Of a stretch of 64,000 nucleotides of DNA, positions 20,957-34,599 are shown one piece after another. Below the pieces are notes generated by a model. That model worked only from the letters and a program-made list of their open reading frames with translations. It searched no databases and was not told the DNA's origin. Source of the DNA: Coxiella-like endosymbiont (GTDB taxonomy: Bacteria; Pseudomonadota; Gammaproteobacteria; Coxiellales; Coxiellaceae); NCBI RefSeq assembly GCF_024730665.1, contig NZ_CP084737.1, positions 765,501 through 829,500 on the forward strand, in the 5' to 3' direction. The position numbers and the translations under genes were made by a program. The number at the start of each line of letters is the position of its first letter. Positions within the stretch are counted from its first letter, which is position 1.

Positions 20957-23224
20957 TTATCGATATGTTTGGATAAAAGTCAAAATAAGCTTAGTTAATT
21001 TTTCAGTCGCCAATTTTACACCATGTAAGGTTTGTTCGTGAGTGAGTTTTGCTTTTGTCATTCCTGCAGCAAAATTACTGACAACTGAAATTACACTAAC
21101 GCGCATATTACAATGTCGCGCGGTGATAACTTCAGGAATTGTCGACATTCCAACGATGTCAGCACCCAAAATTTTATACGCATTAATTTCGGCAGGTGTT
21201 TCAAACGTGGGACCCAAAACACCAAAATAAACCCCTTCTGGCAGATTAATCTTTAATTGATTAGCAATTTCTAAAAACTGAACACGAAAATGAGGATCAT
21301 AAGCCTCTTCCATACTGACAAATCGAGGTCCAAAATCATCCTCATTTTGACCTATAAGCACATTATTAAACTGAAAATTAATATGATCTCTCACTAAAAC
21401 CAAGGTGCCAGGCTCGATATCTTCTCGCAAAGACCCAACAGCATTGGTAGCTAACCAGGCCTCGCAACCCAATAATCTCATTGTACGTACCATCGTTTTA
21501 ATCGCATTATTATTAGTACCTTCATAATAGTGCGCACGGCCGCACAAACAGGAAACAGGGACACCTTTAATTTTACCTAAATATAAGTTCCCTGCATGCC
21601 CTGCAATTTTTGGCTTATAAAATCCAGGGAGTTCGTGATAAGAAATGACAGTGGTTTCTTCAATTTCATTAGATAACTCACCAAGTCCAGAGCCCAAGAT
21701 GATAGCTAATTTTGGTTGAAAATTAGAGGAACGTCGTCGGCGAATTTCTTTGAGTGCGTCATAAGAATCAAGTGTCATGTTATATTGCATTTTCCAAAAC
21801 AGTAAAAGTGCCAGCTGAAAACATAGTACAGGAATACTATCCATCCTCTCCTTTTTTTCCTTTTTCAAAACACGACGCCAGTTCTTGATAGTATGTTGGC
21901 GTTTACGGGAAAGGGTGAGATGATCAGCAGGAGCATCTTGGGTGATGGTAGAGCCAGCACCGATGGTAGCGTTTTTCCCGATGATAACAGGAGCTATCAA
22001 AGTGGCGTGTGAGCCGATGAAAGCACCGTCTTCAATTTTTATGGGCCACTTATTGGTGCCATCATAATTGCAAGTGATGGTGCCAGCACCTATATTAACG
22101 TTTTTTCCAATAGTAGCATCGCCTAAATAGGTTAAATGATTAGCTTTGCTCCTAATGCCTAAGGTAGATTTTTTCATTTCGACAAAATTACCTACTTTGG
22201 CCCCTTCTTCTAAAATACTACCGGGACGAATACGCGCGAAAGGACCAACGCTGCATTGTGCACCAATGACGGCATCTTCAATAACGCTACTGGACAGAAT
22301 TTCAGTATTTTTATCAATAGTCACATTTTTTAATAAAACATTAGGACCAATCCGAACATTCCGACCCAAACGGATTTTGCCTTCAAGAATGACATTAACA
22401 TCAATCACAACATCATGACTAACGTTTACATTGTCACCGCGAACATCAATGCGATTAGGATCAATAATTGTCGCACCAGCCAACGCCAATTTTTTCGCCA
22501 TAGACTGTTGAAAATAACGCTCTAACTTAGCAAGGTCCCAACGATTATTAACGCCCTGGACTTCCTCGAAACAATGAGCCATTACACCGCCAACGGGGCA
22601 ACCTTCCGACACCGCCATAGCAACGATATCTGTCAAATAATATTCTTTTTGCCGATTATTGTTACCCAATTTCGGCAACCATCTTTTTAAATTTTTTGAA
22701 GAAGTTGTTATGATGCCAGTATTAATTTCGCGAATTTTTAGTTGTTGCTTGTTGGCGTCTTTGTGTTCGACAATTCTAACGATATCACCAAACTCGTTAC
22801 GAATAATGCGGCCCCATCCTGTAGAATCAGGTAATTCAGCAGTTACTAAACCCAACCCATTGGTCGGTGTGCTATGCAACAAATCTTGCAGCGTCTTAGC
22901 GGAAACTAAAGGCACATCGCCGTAAAGAACTAAAATCTGATCATTGTCGTCACTACATAAAGGAATTACTTTCGAAACAGCGTGACCAGTACCGAGTTGT
23001 CCGTTTTGTTCCACCCAATGTATGGGAAAATGATTGAATGTTTCATGAACTAAACTTTCTCCACTGCTATAAACGACATAAATGGCATGAGCCCTTAATA
23101 ATCTAGCAGTGTTTAGGACTCGTTCCAAAATGGGGATTCCGCCAATAGAGTGTAACACTTTGGAAACACCTGAAGCCATTCGCTTTCCTTTGCCTGCTGC
23201 AAGAATAACAACGTTCAATCCCAT
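20957..23224 (-). CDS. glmU: GlmU joined in frame to a purine nucleoside phosphorylase
   Basis: One 755-codon frame holds two complete enzymes. Residues 1-~455 are GlmU, which makes UDP-GlcNAc for peptidoglycan and lipopolysaccharide: the uridyltransferase motif [11 protein letters not shown], the left-handed beta-helix hexapeptides, and the acetyltransferase signature [20 protein letters not shown]. Residues ~483-755 are a trimeric-type purine nucleoside phosphorylase (PunA/XapA-like): [41 protein letters not shown] and NFAAGM. The linker is Lys-rich then hydrophobic and resembles no domain. The linker DNA has an A7 run (plus T7, 21852-21858). Adding one base there puts a TAG at 21837-21839, ending GlmU normally. 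A strong AAGGAGAGG precedes ATG 21844, and a second candidate PNP start is ATG 21778. I therefore think these are two adjacent genes, not a real fusion. Confidence 0.9.
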   Translation of the reverse strand: MGLNVVILAAGKGKRMASGVSKVLHSIGGIPILERVLNTARLLRAHAIYVVYSSGESLVHETFNHFPIHWVEQNGQLGTGHAVSKVIPLCSDDNDQILVLYGDVPLVSAKTLQDLLHSTPTNGLGLVTAELPDSTGWGRIIRNEFGDIVRIVEHKDANKQQLKIREINTGIITTSSKNLKRWLPKLGNNNRQKEYYLTDIVAMAVSEGCPVGGVMAHCFEEVQGVNNRWDLAKLERYFQQSMAKKLALAGATIIDPNRIDVRGDNVNVSHDVVIDVNVILEGKIRLGRNVRIGPNVLLKNVTIDKNTEILSSSVIEDAVIGAQCSVGPFARIRPGSILEEGAKVGNFVEMKKSTLGIRSKANHLTYLGDATIGKNVNIGAGTITCNYDGTNKWPIKIEDGAFIGSHATLIAPVIIGKNATIGAGSTITQDAPADHLTLSRKRQHTIKNWRRVLKKEKKERMDSIPVLCFQLALLLFWKMQYNMTLDSYDALKEIRRRRSSNFQPKLAIILGSGLGELSNEIEETTVISYHELPGFYKPKIAGHAGNLYLGKIKGVPVSCLCGRAHYYEGTNNNAIKTMVRTMRLLGCEAWLATNAVGSLREDIEPGTLVLVRDHINFQFNNVLIGQNEDDFGPRFVSMEEAYDPHFRVQFLEIANQLKINLPEGVYFGVLGPTFETPAEINAYKILGADIVGMSTIPEVITARHCNMRVSVISVVSNFAAGMTKAKLTHEQTLHGVKLATEKLTKLILTFIQTYR

Positions 23225-23233
23225 GTTTATTCT

Positions 23234-23665
23234 CTAATGTCTTTCTCGCTTACGTATCGACTGGATGATACGCAATTGAATGATAGCTTCGGCCAGTTCC
23301 CTCATCGCTTTTGAATATTCAACACCTGATTTCTGCTTAGCTAATTGTCGCTCCGATCTCTCTTTTGCTACTAATGCGACTGATTCATCCAGATCGGCAA
23401 CACGTAAAACAGTATCAGCTAAAACTGTTACGATTTCCGGCTGCACTTCTAGCATTCCTCCTGAGATATAAAATATATCTTCCCCACCTACTTCTAAGAG
23501 GATGCTAATTTGTCCTAGCTTTAAAAAAGTCAAAAGCTGACGATGACCTGGATAAATCCCAAGTTCACCAGCGATGCCAGTAGCATTTATTCTCTTTACT
23601 TTGCCGCTAAAGATAGCAGCCTCCGCTGAGACGATTTCCAATTGCATGGTTTTTATTGTAGTCAT
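23234..23665 (-). CDS. atpC: ATP synthase epsilon subunit
   Basis: Stator-facing rotor subunit of F1. It has 143 residues with the N-terminal beta-sandwich (MQLEIVSAEAAIFSGKVKRI, GELGIYPGHRQLLTFLK, FYISGGMLEVQPEIVTVLAD) and a C-terminal helical hairpin (AKERSERQLAKQ). ATG 23665 and ATG 23647 are both possible; the second matches the family start better. It is last gene of the atp operon, downstream of atpD and ten bases before glmU, so glmU may be co-transcribed. Intact. Confidence 0.93.
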   Translation of the reverse strand: MTTIKTMQLEIVSAEAAIFSGKVKRINATGIAGELGIYPGHRQLLTFLKLGQISILLEVGGEDIFYISGGMLEVQPEIVTVLADTVLRVADLDESVALVAKERSERQLAKQKSGVEYSKAMRELAEAIIQLRIIQSIRKRERH

Positions 23666-23728
23666 TAGTCATAATCACCTATTTTACCTAGCCGCTATCC
23701 TGATTGTCTGGGTAACTAAATTAAGCCA

Positions 23729-25107
<1,379 letters not shown>

Positions 25108-25122
25108 TTTGCTACCTCATTT

Positions 25123-25992
25123 TTATTCTACTGCAGCAGCACCTACGACAATTTCTGCAATTTCTCGCGTGATGCCAGCTTGACGCGCTTTGTTGTAAAT
25201 CAATTGCAATTCGTCAATCAATTGGCCTGCGTTTTCTGTTGCATTTTTCATCGCCACCATTCGCGCGCTTTGTTCACACGCGATATTTTCAACAACTGCT
25301 TGATAAACTTGTGATTCGATATACCGAACTAATAACATTTCTAATAAATCTTTAGGTGAATCTGGTTCATAAATGTAATCCCAATAGCCTTCCTCCGCTC
25401 TCTTTTGATCAGCTTGCAGCGGCAATAACTTTTGGATAATTGGCTTTTGAAGTACTGTATTGTAAAACTTATTTGTTATGATATAGACCGCGTCAATTTT
25501 TTTATTTTTATATTGATCCAGCATAACTTTCACAACACCAATAATATCTCGCACTTCCGGTGCATCACCTAAGCGATCCGCTACTGCTAAAACCGGTATG
25601 CCATAACGACGAAAAAAGGCTTCACCTTTTCTGCCAATTACACACAAATCAACATTGATACGATCTTCTTGCCATTGCTTCATATCTGCAATAGCTGTGC
25701 GAAATAAATTAACATTTAAACCACCACATAAGCCGCGGTCAGTCGTAACAATGATATAACCTCTACGTTTAATGTTTTCGCGTTTCTGTAAATAAGGATG
25801 AGAATATTCAGCATGGCTGGCTGCAACGTGGCTAATGACTTTGCGAATTTTGCTGGCATAGGGGCGCGACATTGCCATGCGATCCTGTGCTTTTCGCATT
25901 TTACTTGCTGCAACCAGTTCCATCGCACTCGTAATTTTTTGCGTGTTTTTTATGCTCGTAATCTTCTTTCTGATTTCTCTTACTCTTGACAT
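25123..25992 (-). CDS. atpG: ATP synthase gamma subunit
   Basis: Central rotor shaft of F1, 289 residues, normal length. The N-terminal helix [20 protein letters not shown] with the [17 protein letters not shown] stretch and the C-terminal helix ([37 protein letters not shown]) are both diagnostic, as is [10 protein letters not shown]. It lies between atpA and atpD as usual and is uninterrupted. The start ATG 25992 is well placed. Confidence 0.95.
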   Translation of the reverse strand: MSRVREIRKKITSIKNTQKITSAMELVAASKMRKAQDRMAMSRPYASKIRKVISHVAASHAEYSHPYLQKRENIKRRGYIIVTTDRGLCGGLNVNLFRTAIADMKQWQEDRINVDLCVIGRKGEAFFRRYGIPVLAVADRLGDAPEVRDIIGVVKVMLDQYKNKKIDAVYIITNKFYNTVLQKPIIQKLLPLQADQKRAEEGYWDYIYEPDSPKDLLEMLLVRYIESQVYQAVVENIACEQSARMVAMKNATENAGQLIDELQLIYNKARQAGITREIAEIVVGAAAVE

Positions 25993-26031
25993 AAGTTATT
26001 TCTCGTTATCCACATAAATATCGTTTCCCCG

Positions 26032-27578
26032 CTAATATGACCGTGTTTCTTTGAATTTCTCTAATACGGCTTTAATTTTTTCTATTCTTCTTCCTGAAAA
26101 ATGCGGATCTTTATTAATTTCATCTAATAAATCCTGATGTTGATCGTGTAGAAAGCTTAATAATGCCTTCTCAAAATCAACTACTTTTTTAACTCCACTT
26201 CATCAAGATAATTATTATTAACCACATACCAAATGATCGCCATTTCAGATACGCTTAATGGCTGATATTGCGGTTGTTTTAAAATCTCCATTACCCGCTG
26301 GCCGTGCTCTAATTGTTTTCGAGTAGTTTTGTCCAGATCAGAAGCAAATTTGGCAAAGGCTTCTAATTCACGATACTGAGCTAATGACATTCGTAAACCA
26401 CCAATCAGTTTTTTAATAATTTTAGTTTGAGCAGCCCCACCCACACGTGATACAGATAACCCCGCATTGATCGCCGGTCGAATACCAGCGTTAAATAAAT
26501 TGATGTCTAAATAAATTTGCCCGTCCGTAATTGAAATAACATTGGTAGGAATAAACGCTGAAACGTCTCCAGCTTGCGTTTCAATAATAGGAAGAGCAGT
26601 CAATGAGCCTGTTTTCCCCTTAACTTCACCTTTTGTAAATTCTTGAACGTAATGTTCATTGACATGCGCTGCGCGTTCTAATAAGCGAGAATGCAAATAA
26701 AAAATGTCCCCAGGATAAGCCTCACGACCTGGCGGTCGACGCAACAATAACGAAATTTGTCGATACGCCCATGCTTGTTTGGTTAGATCATCGTAAACGA
26801 TTAACGCATTTTGACCACGATCACGGAAGTATTCGCCCATCGCACAACCTGAATAAGGTGCTAAGTATTGCAAAGCAGCCGCTTCAGAAGCGCTTGCATT
26901 GATAATGATAGTGTGCTTAAGTGCACCATGCTCCTCTAATTTACGCACGACTGCAGCCACTGAAGATTGTTTCTGACCGATGGCGACATAAATACATTTA
27001 ACGCCAGTACTTTTTTGATTAAGAATGGTATCGATAGCAATAGCCGTTTTTCCTGTTTGACGGTCACCAATAATTAATTCTCGTTGTCCACGACCGATAG
27101 GAACCATTGCGTCAATAGACTTAATACCAGATTGCAATGGTGTATCAACAGATTTTCGTTTAATAACACCTGGTGCTACTTTTTCAATAGATGAGGTAAG
27201 TTTTGTTTCAATTGGACCTTTTCCATCGATCGGTTTGCCTAGTGCACTAACCACTCGGCCTAATAATTCTTCCCCTACAGGTACCTCCAGAATTTGACCA
27301 GTACAGCGCGCAGTCATCCTTTCTTCTAAATGTTCATAAGATCCCATGACTACCACCCCTACTGAATCACGCTCAAGATTAAATACCAAGCCGTAGGTAT
27401 ATTCAGGAAATTCAATCACTTCGCCAAACATGGCATCACGCAATCCATAAAGCTGCACAATGCCGTCTTTAATATTAACGATTATGCCTTCAGTACGTTC
27501 TTCTGCTTTAATACCAAATTTTTCAATACGCGATTTAATGATGTCACTGATTTCAGCTGATCGTAATTGCGAACTCAT
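26032..27578 (-). pseudogene. atpA: ATP synthase alpha subunit, C-terminal frameshift
   Basis: Non-catalytic nucleotide-binding F1 subunit. The frame from ATG 27578 is open for 465 residues: [19 protein letters not shown], Walker [18 protein letters not shown], Walker [20 protein letters not shown], and the signature [17 protein letters not shown]. It then stops after EVELKK at an A6 run (plus T6, 26185-26190). The other frame supplies the missing C-terminal helices: [17 protein letters not shown], then INKDPHFSGRRIEKIKAVLE and a stop at 26032. One base restored gives 515 residues, normal for the family. As written it would lack ~50 C-terminal residues. Confidence 0.94.
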
Positions 27579-27581
27579 AAT

Positions 27582-28136
27582 TTACCCCTTAAGACTTTCT
27601 GCTAATCGAGTCAATTTTCCTCTAACAGAGCCGTCTATTACCCAATTATCGGCACGAACAATAGCACCGCCCAGCAAAGATTTATCCTCCGTTACCCTTA
27701 ATTTAACTTTAGAGTTAAATCGCTTTTTCAGTTTATTTTTAATTTGTTCTTGATGTTCAGTGCTTAACGGAAAAGCACAAATGACTTCGGCTTCCATAAG
27801 ACCGTAGTAGTTGTTTAATAATTGGTGATATAAGAAATCGATATCTGGTAAAGTCGTTAATCTTTTTTCGTGAATGAGCAATTGAAGAAATCGGTCGATT
27901 TTTCCTTTCAACGAATCTGATTCGGCTTGAATGGTTTGAATTAAATGAAGCAACAACTCTTTGACATCTTCCTTAGAAATCTGAGAATTAAAAATCAGTT
28001 GGGCTATTTGATTATTTTTAATAATTTTTGAGAAAGCATGCAGCACCGCAGACCATATTTCAAGCTGATGGGTTTCTTTAGCATCAGAAAATACGGCTTT
28101 AGCATAAGGTCTTGCTAGTGTTAGTTGTAAGACCAT
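27582..28136 (-). CDS. atpH: ATP synthase delta subunit
   Basis: Peripheral-stalk subunit linking F1 to b, 184 residues (E. coli 177). It starts with the OSCP/delta pattern LARPYAKAVFSDAKE. The C-terminal half has the delta signature LKLRVTEDKSLLGGAIVRAD and VIDGSVRGKLTRLAESLKG. Its ATG shares one base with the atpF stop (TAATG), so the two are translationally coupled; atpA starts three bases after its stop. Intact. Confidence 0.93.
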   Translation of the reverse strand: MVLQLTLARPYAKAVFSDAKETHQLEIWSAVLHAFSKIIKNNQIAQLIFNSQISKEDVKELLLHLIQTIQAESDSLKGKIDRFLQLLIHEKRLTTLPDIDFLYHQLLNNYYGLMEAEVICAFPLSTEHQEQIKNKLKKRFNSKVKLRVTEDKSLLGGAIVRADNWVIDGSVRGKLTRLAESLKG

Positions 28137-28609
28137 TATTTAATCTCGCTCACTAATTCATCTACCAAACGATCATTGCTTACCTTGTTTATTTCGCACT
28201 GCAAAATCTTTTGAGCGCCGACCACAGCAATATCAGAAATCTGTTTGATCAGTTCTGCTCTTGCTACGTTGTATTGTTGCTCAATTTCACTTTTAGCTAG
28301 TTGCAGTAAATACGCACTTTCTTTCTGAGCCTTGTTTTTTGCTTCTTTAATGATGCGATTTGCTCGTTGATTAGCTTGTTCAACAATATGTGCTGCTTGC
28401 GCTTTTGCTTCAGTGAATATTTCTTTGGACCTAATTTCTGCAACTTCCAGCTTTTTATGACCTTTTTCAGCAACCGCTAGCCCATCGGCAATATTTTTAC
28501 GACGAAGTTCCAATACTTGTATAATCGGCGGCCAAATAAATTTCATCGTTAAGCCAATGAAGACAATAAATACCAGCATTTGTACAATCAACGACGCATT
28601 AATATCCAC
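28136..28609 (-). CDS. atpF: ATP synthase b subunit
   Basis: Membrane-anchored peripheral stalk, 157 residues (E. coli 156). The N-terminal helix crosses the membrane (MDINASLIVQMLVFIVFIG with the following FIWPP) and a long charged coiled coil follows, rich in Ala, Glu and Lys (ANQRANRIIKEAKNKAQKE), ending with the delta-binding region (DIAVVGAQKIL). It lies between atpE and atpH. Intact. Confidence 0.94.
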   Translation of the reverse strand: MDINASLIVQMLVFIVFIGLTMKFIWPPIIQVLELRRKNIADGLAVAEKGHKKLEVAEIRSKEIFTEAKAQAAHIVEQANQRANRIIKEAKNKAQKESAYLLQLAKSEIEQQYNVARAELIKQISDIAVVGAQKILQCEINKVSNDRLVDELVSEIK

Positions 28610-28658
28610 TAAAAACCTCTTTTTAACTTACTCTTCTTGTCGAAAGCGGTGTGATTTG

Positions 28659-29775
<1,117 letters not shown>

Positions 29776-30203
29776 CTACTGTGTACTCTTCACCTTATTC
29801 GATCGACTCCACAGAATCTCTAGGGGCGCAAACAAAAATCCAAACTGTGCTCCCACAAATCCAATAGTAAACGGCACGATAGAAACCGGAATGAATACTA
29901 TGATAAGTATCACCAGCACAGAACTCAGTGCCAACTTAATCAACTCTCCTAAAAAAAATCGATTATGATCCTTTTAGTTGCCCGAGAACTCGTAATAGAA
30001 AATAGACGCCAAGCAAAATAAAGGTTAGGTAACACACAAGCTGCACCACCTAAAAGCGCGGACAGTCCATCAGTCGCTCCCTGAACCCACCAATACCAGG
30101 TAATTACAATAACCACCACTGCTTGCAGTCTAATTAACCGGTAAGCAATGAGACGAACGGAGCATGTCGCTGAATCTATAGACGACTTTTGTGCATAAAA
30201 CAA
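29776..30203 (-). pseudogene. atpI: ATP synthase protein I, frameshifted in a T8 run
   Basis: Small membrane protein that helps c-ring assembly and is usually first in the atp operon. The first frame reads 84 residues from 30203 (LIRLQAVVVIVITWYWW, LLGGAACVLPNLYFAWRLF, the AtpI-typical GG-x-A-x-x-x-PN pattern) to IIIDFF and a stop. The run is plus A8 at 29951-29958. The other frame continues LGELIKLALSSVLVILII and ends with KVKSTQ at 29776. Adding one base gives 142 residues with four helices, a normal AtpI. Confidence 0.85.
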
Positions 30204-31865
30204 CTTTCCAACCCATCGATCTCGGTATAATTGGGGCGAGTATATAGATTTTTATAGGGTAAGGCAAGGCCAACTTAGCTTTAATTTGAACTTAAAACTT
30301 TATCTACACCATAAGAAGAAAAAACTTTTTGGAAACTAAAAGCTCATTTAGCTTGAAGGTATGCGGCTGTATGGGTGAGAAAGGTCGGAATGGAAATTTT
30401 TTCTTTCTGTTGGTTTTAAAATTAAGATGAGAAAAATCATAAAAGCACTAAAAATATGAAAATATGACTTTAAAAGCCAGCACAATAACTCTATAGTCTG
30501 AAAAATCGAATAACGCAACAATGTGATGTCATTACTAGAAATAAAAACCAACATCCATATGTTCGGTTTCTTATCTAAGGATTTTATAGTGCCGGTGATC
30601 CTTCCAATCGAGCAATAACAAAAACCAGAGGGCAGTAACAAAGAAATATCAAAAATGTATAAAACCATGGAATAAAGTTTTTATAATCCTAGTAAAAAGA
30701 TGTAACGAGACCTGTAAATCCAAACAAAGATCTAAACAAAGTTGCAATAAAAAGTAACAATATAGATAAAAGAACGAAAAAAGAATACCAACTCTTTATT
30801 GATAGGCTATATCTCGAATAATATCGCTATTTTCTAATTTAAACGAATAAATTTATACTGTCTTAGCATTTAAAATTCATGATATCTATGTGCTTAGATA
30901 ATTAAAAAATTTGAAAAATAGGTGCTAATATGGGAACAGTAAAATGGGACAGAAAAATCGAGACCCCTAGTAATGTGTGCTAATCAACGAACTGATCTTT
31001 CAAATCTTCAGCATCGAAACAATCTGTTTTATAAAAGATTAAAATAGAGCTATAAAAAAGTATCTTTATCTTCCATCACTATTTCGGTTCCAAACAACGA
31101 TAAAAACTTAGAGCAATTAAAGCAAATGGTAAAGAATGGAGAATTTTAAAAAATCCAAAAACAACTTGACTGCTTTTTTAAAATCAAAAAGAAGCTGCTT
31201 ATTTTTACTGTAAAAAATTTATTAAAGAATTAAAGAAAGTGCTTCCAATAAAGATAATTAATTATCAAAGATATCGTCTATTAACACTCCTGATACTTAG
31301 GGTAACAGTTAAAAAGTTGCCGCACCAAACACCTAAAGAACTTAAATCCAGACTTTCAATGATCTTATCATTAATTTTCCAATATAAATTCATAAGCAAA
31401 TTGAAAATAGCAGATAAGAAGGCTTGATAATAATGAATAACCTATAACTATCTCCGGGACATAACAAAAAAGCGAAAATAAAACTAATGGCAAATAATCA
31501 GACCAAGTCCATTTACGTGCCGATTAATCTCATATTGTGACAAAAGGAGCGGATTACGACAATATGATGCACTATTTATCTGAAACCAGGCGGCCACCCC
31601 ACCAGTTAACATATTTTAAGAGGGTAGTTAATTACATGAAGTTATGCTATAGATTTCGCTTCAAGTATTTCCTTTAAACAATGCCTTTGTTAGCCTAATT
31701 TTAAAAACCGCCTAGATTAAAGTACGGCAAACTGCATGGTTACTCAAAATATGCACTTTTATGAATTTTTATGAATCTAGATTAACCATCAGAATCTATC
31801 GTTTAGTAACAGTGAGTAAAGTTATAAATTAACAGTAGAAGTTATTTTACTAACCCAGTCTTCTT
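30204..31865. other. 1.7-kb spacer between atpI and rsmG; no soj/parB
   Basis: In many relatives parA (soj) and parB lie between rsmG and atpI. I find no Walker A or ParB-like stretch here. A 106-codon minus ORF (30348-30668; MVLYIFDISLLLPSGFCYC) and a 62-codon plus ORF (31239-31427) are AT-driven and unrecognised. The atp operon promoter should lie near 30204-30300, where I see no clear consensus. Confidence 0.45.
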
Positions 31866-32492
31866 TTAATCAGCGTTGCGATTACGCTTATTTCCAATTT
31901 CAACAAGATGACGCTCCGCGTTTAAATCCGGCACCTTTAAACGATAGACAACAAAAGGCTCTAAGATGATTTGCAATTCCTCCTTTGGATAACTGCCTTT
32001 CATTATAAACCATCGCCCATCTGGGCAGAGCAAGTGTTTAGTTTGATTTATAACAAACCTGAGATTTCCAAAAGCACGACAAATAATTGCGTCAAAACCA
32101 AATTCTCGCCGATAGTCTGGAACATGTGCTCGCACGATGGTGACATTAGATATCTTAAATTGAGAAATGGCCTGAAGCAAAAAAACTGATTTTTTATTTT
32201 TACTATCAAGCAAAGTAAATTGTTTATCTGGGCATGCTAACGCCAGTGGAATTCCTGGGAAACCCGCCCCACTCCCCACATCTAAAATCGTTTTTCCCTT
32301 TAAATAAGGGAAGATAGACAAACTATCCAAGAGATGATAGGTTATCATACTTTCTGTGTTGCTGATTGCAGTGAGATTGTAGGCCTGATTCCATTTTTGT
32401 AGGAAAGTAAGAAAATCGAGCAATATTTTCTGAGTGTTTTCTGGAATTTCTAACCTTAATTCATCAATTCCTTTTTTCAGTTTTTCTTTCAT
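31866..32492 (-). CDS. rsmG: 16S rRNA (guanine-527-N7)-methyltransferase RsmG
   Basis: S-adenosylmethionine-dependent methyltransferase of 16S rRNA, 208 residues (E. coli 207). I chose ATG 32492 ([16 protein letters not shown]), with AAGGTAAGA just upstream; a GTG at 32519 is less likely. The SAM-binding motif is [17 protein letters not shown], preceded by [13 protein letters not shown], with CRAFGNL further on, all typical of GidB/RsmG. Downstream of mnmG on the same strand, the usual order. Intact. Confidence 0.93.
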   Translation of the reverse strand: MKEKLKKGIDELRLEIPENTQKILLDFLTFLQKWNQAYNLTAISNTESMITYHLLDSLSIFPYLKGKTILDVGSGAGFPGIPLALACPDKQFTLLDSKNKKSVFLLQAISQFKISNVTIVRAHVPDYRREFGFDAIICRAFGNLRFVINQTKHLLCPDGRWFIMKGSYPKEELQIILEPFVVYRLKVPDLNAERHLVEIGNKRNRNAD

Positions 32493-32675
32493 TCTTACCT
32501 TACCCACTAAAACTCCCACTAAAATCGACCTTTTCTTCAGAAGACTGGAATCTAAAAGCTAGTTTATCATTCTCTCCTTAGATTCTTGATAACTCACTCT
32601 GATGACAGGGTTAACGGCAAGAAGTACTGACTCGAATGACACAGATAACAATTACCCAAATAAGGTAGCACTACC

Positions 32676-34543
32676 TTACTTCTTCTTTTTAGATAAATAA
32701 GTAACAAAGAAATTGCAGCTGGAGTAATACCAGGAATTCGTGTAGCTTGCCCAAGGGTAGTTGGTCTAATTTGACTGAGCTTTTGTCGTACTTCATTCGA
32801 TAATCCCGCAACTTCATTATAATCAATGGATTCTGGAATATATGCAGATTCGTATTTTTTTGACGAGTAACCTCAGCCAACTGATGAACTAAATAACCTT
32901 CATATTTTGCCTGTATATCGATTTGTTCCGCGACAGAAAAATCATTTACAGATGGGCCTAAATTTTCTATTTTCATCAGCTCAAAATAAGTAATCTCGGG
33001 ACGACGTAAAAGATCCATTGCAGAATATTCCCGCTCTAATCGTTGTTGAAAGCATTCATGAATTTTCCCGGCAATTATTGAATTAGGTTGAATCCATTTT
33101 TTTTAAACGTTGTTGTTCCTTTTCAAGGGACTCTCGTTTGCGAGCAAAAAAATCCCAACGTTCATTATCGATACAACCTAATTCACGTCCTTTTTCTGTC
33201 AAACGCAAATCAGCGTTGTCTTGTCTTAATAAAAGTCTATATTCTGCACGACTTGTGAACATTCGATAAGGCTCATTCGTTCCACGAGTTGTTAAATCAT
33301 CGATTAACACACCAATATAAGCTTCATCTCTTTTAGGTGTCCATGATTTTCTTTCTTGGATTTGTAAAGCGGCATTAATTCCGGCAATTAAGCCTTGCGC
33401 AGCAGCTTCTTCGTACCCAGTAGTACCATTAATTTGGCCAGCAAAATAAAGTCCCGGAATACATTTGGTTTCCAAAGAAAGATTCAAACCACGTGGATCA
33501 AAAAAATCATATTCAATAGCATACCCTGGGCGAGTGATATGACAATTTTCCAGTCCTTTTATGCTGTGAATAAATGTCGATTGTACTTCGAAAGATAAGC
33601 TAGTCGAAACGCCGTTTGGATAAACTTCAGGTGTATTTAATCCTTCTGGTTCTAAAAATAATTGATGTGATTTCCGATCCGAAAATCGAACTACTTTATC
33701 TTCAATAGAAGGACAATAACGCGGTCCGATACCTTCTATAATACCCGAAAAAAGTGGTGATGTTTTTAACCCGGAGCGAATAATGCTATGCGTTTTTTCA
33801 TTGGTATGAGTAATGAAACAGGAAATTTGTTTCGGGTGTTCTTTTACATTTCCACAATAAGACATTATCGGCACAGGTTGGTTGCCCGGTTGCTCTTCTA
33901 GCTGAGAGTAATCGATCGTTCGTCCATCAATACGTGGTGGAGTGCCTGTTTTTAATCGCTCAACGCAAAAAGACATAGCGCGCAGTCGTTCAGCTAGCGC
34001 AATGGAAGGGGATCGCCCATACGACCCCCATCTCTACTTTTCATACCAATATGAATTTTCCCCCTAAAAAGGTCCCAACCGTTAAAACCACAGCGGGTGC
34101 GTAAAATTGAAGGCCTATTTGAGTGTCAACCCCTACTACTCGATTATTTTTCAAGATTAAATCATCAACTGCTTGTTGGAATAACCATAGGTTAGATTGA
34201 TTTTCCAGTGCTTTCCGAATAGCGGCTTTGTACAAGATCCGATCAACTTGCGCGCGGGTAGCTCTAACGGCAGGACCTTTTTTGGCATTGAGTATGCGAA
34301 AATGAATTCCAGCCTGATCAGTCGCCCGGGCCATAACCCCCCTAATGCATCGATCTCCTTTACCAGATGCGTTTTGCCAATGCCGCCGACAGAAGGATTG
34401 CAAGACATTTGACCCAGTGTTTCAATGTTATGCGTAAGCAATAAAGTCCTAGCTCCCATGCGCGCCGAAGCCAATGCAGCCTCAGTGCCTGCATGCCCAC
34501 CGCCGATAATAATAACGTCAAATTTCTGGGTGGCATTTTTCAT
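32676..34543 (-). pseudogene. mnmG: tRNA uridine modification protein MnmG (GidA), at least five frameshifts
   Basis: FAD protein that with MnmE makes 5-carboxymethylaminomethyluridine at the tRNA wobble position. The start ATG 34543 leads into the FAD motif [20 protein letters not shown] and [11 protein letters not shown]. Frame breaks follow at plus C6 34337-34342, T4C5 34056-34064, G4 34008-34011, T8 33097-33104 and T7 32855-32861. Spliced across these, all family segments appear: [67 protein letters not shown] and [21 protein letters not shown] sixth one-base loss at T5 32686-32690 would explain the missing normal end (stop 32676-32678); otherwise it reads on to 32594. Restored length is about 624 residues (E. 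coli 629). The T8 site needs +2 or -1 rather than +1. This is the most damaged housekeeping gene here. Confidence 0.9.
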
Positions 34544-34599
34544 ACATAGGATTCTATCATAAGAAAAGGTTATTTGTAGGTCGCAGAAAGGAGACTATA

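Noticed and set aside
26006-26014. Exact DnaA box TTATCCACA between atpA and atpG
   Set aside because: A single box inside an operon, with no partner boxes; chance occurrence in AT-rich DNA is likely.
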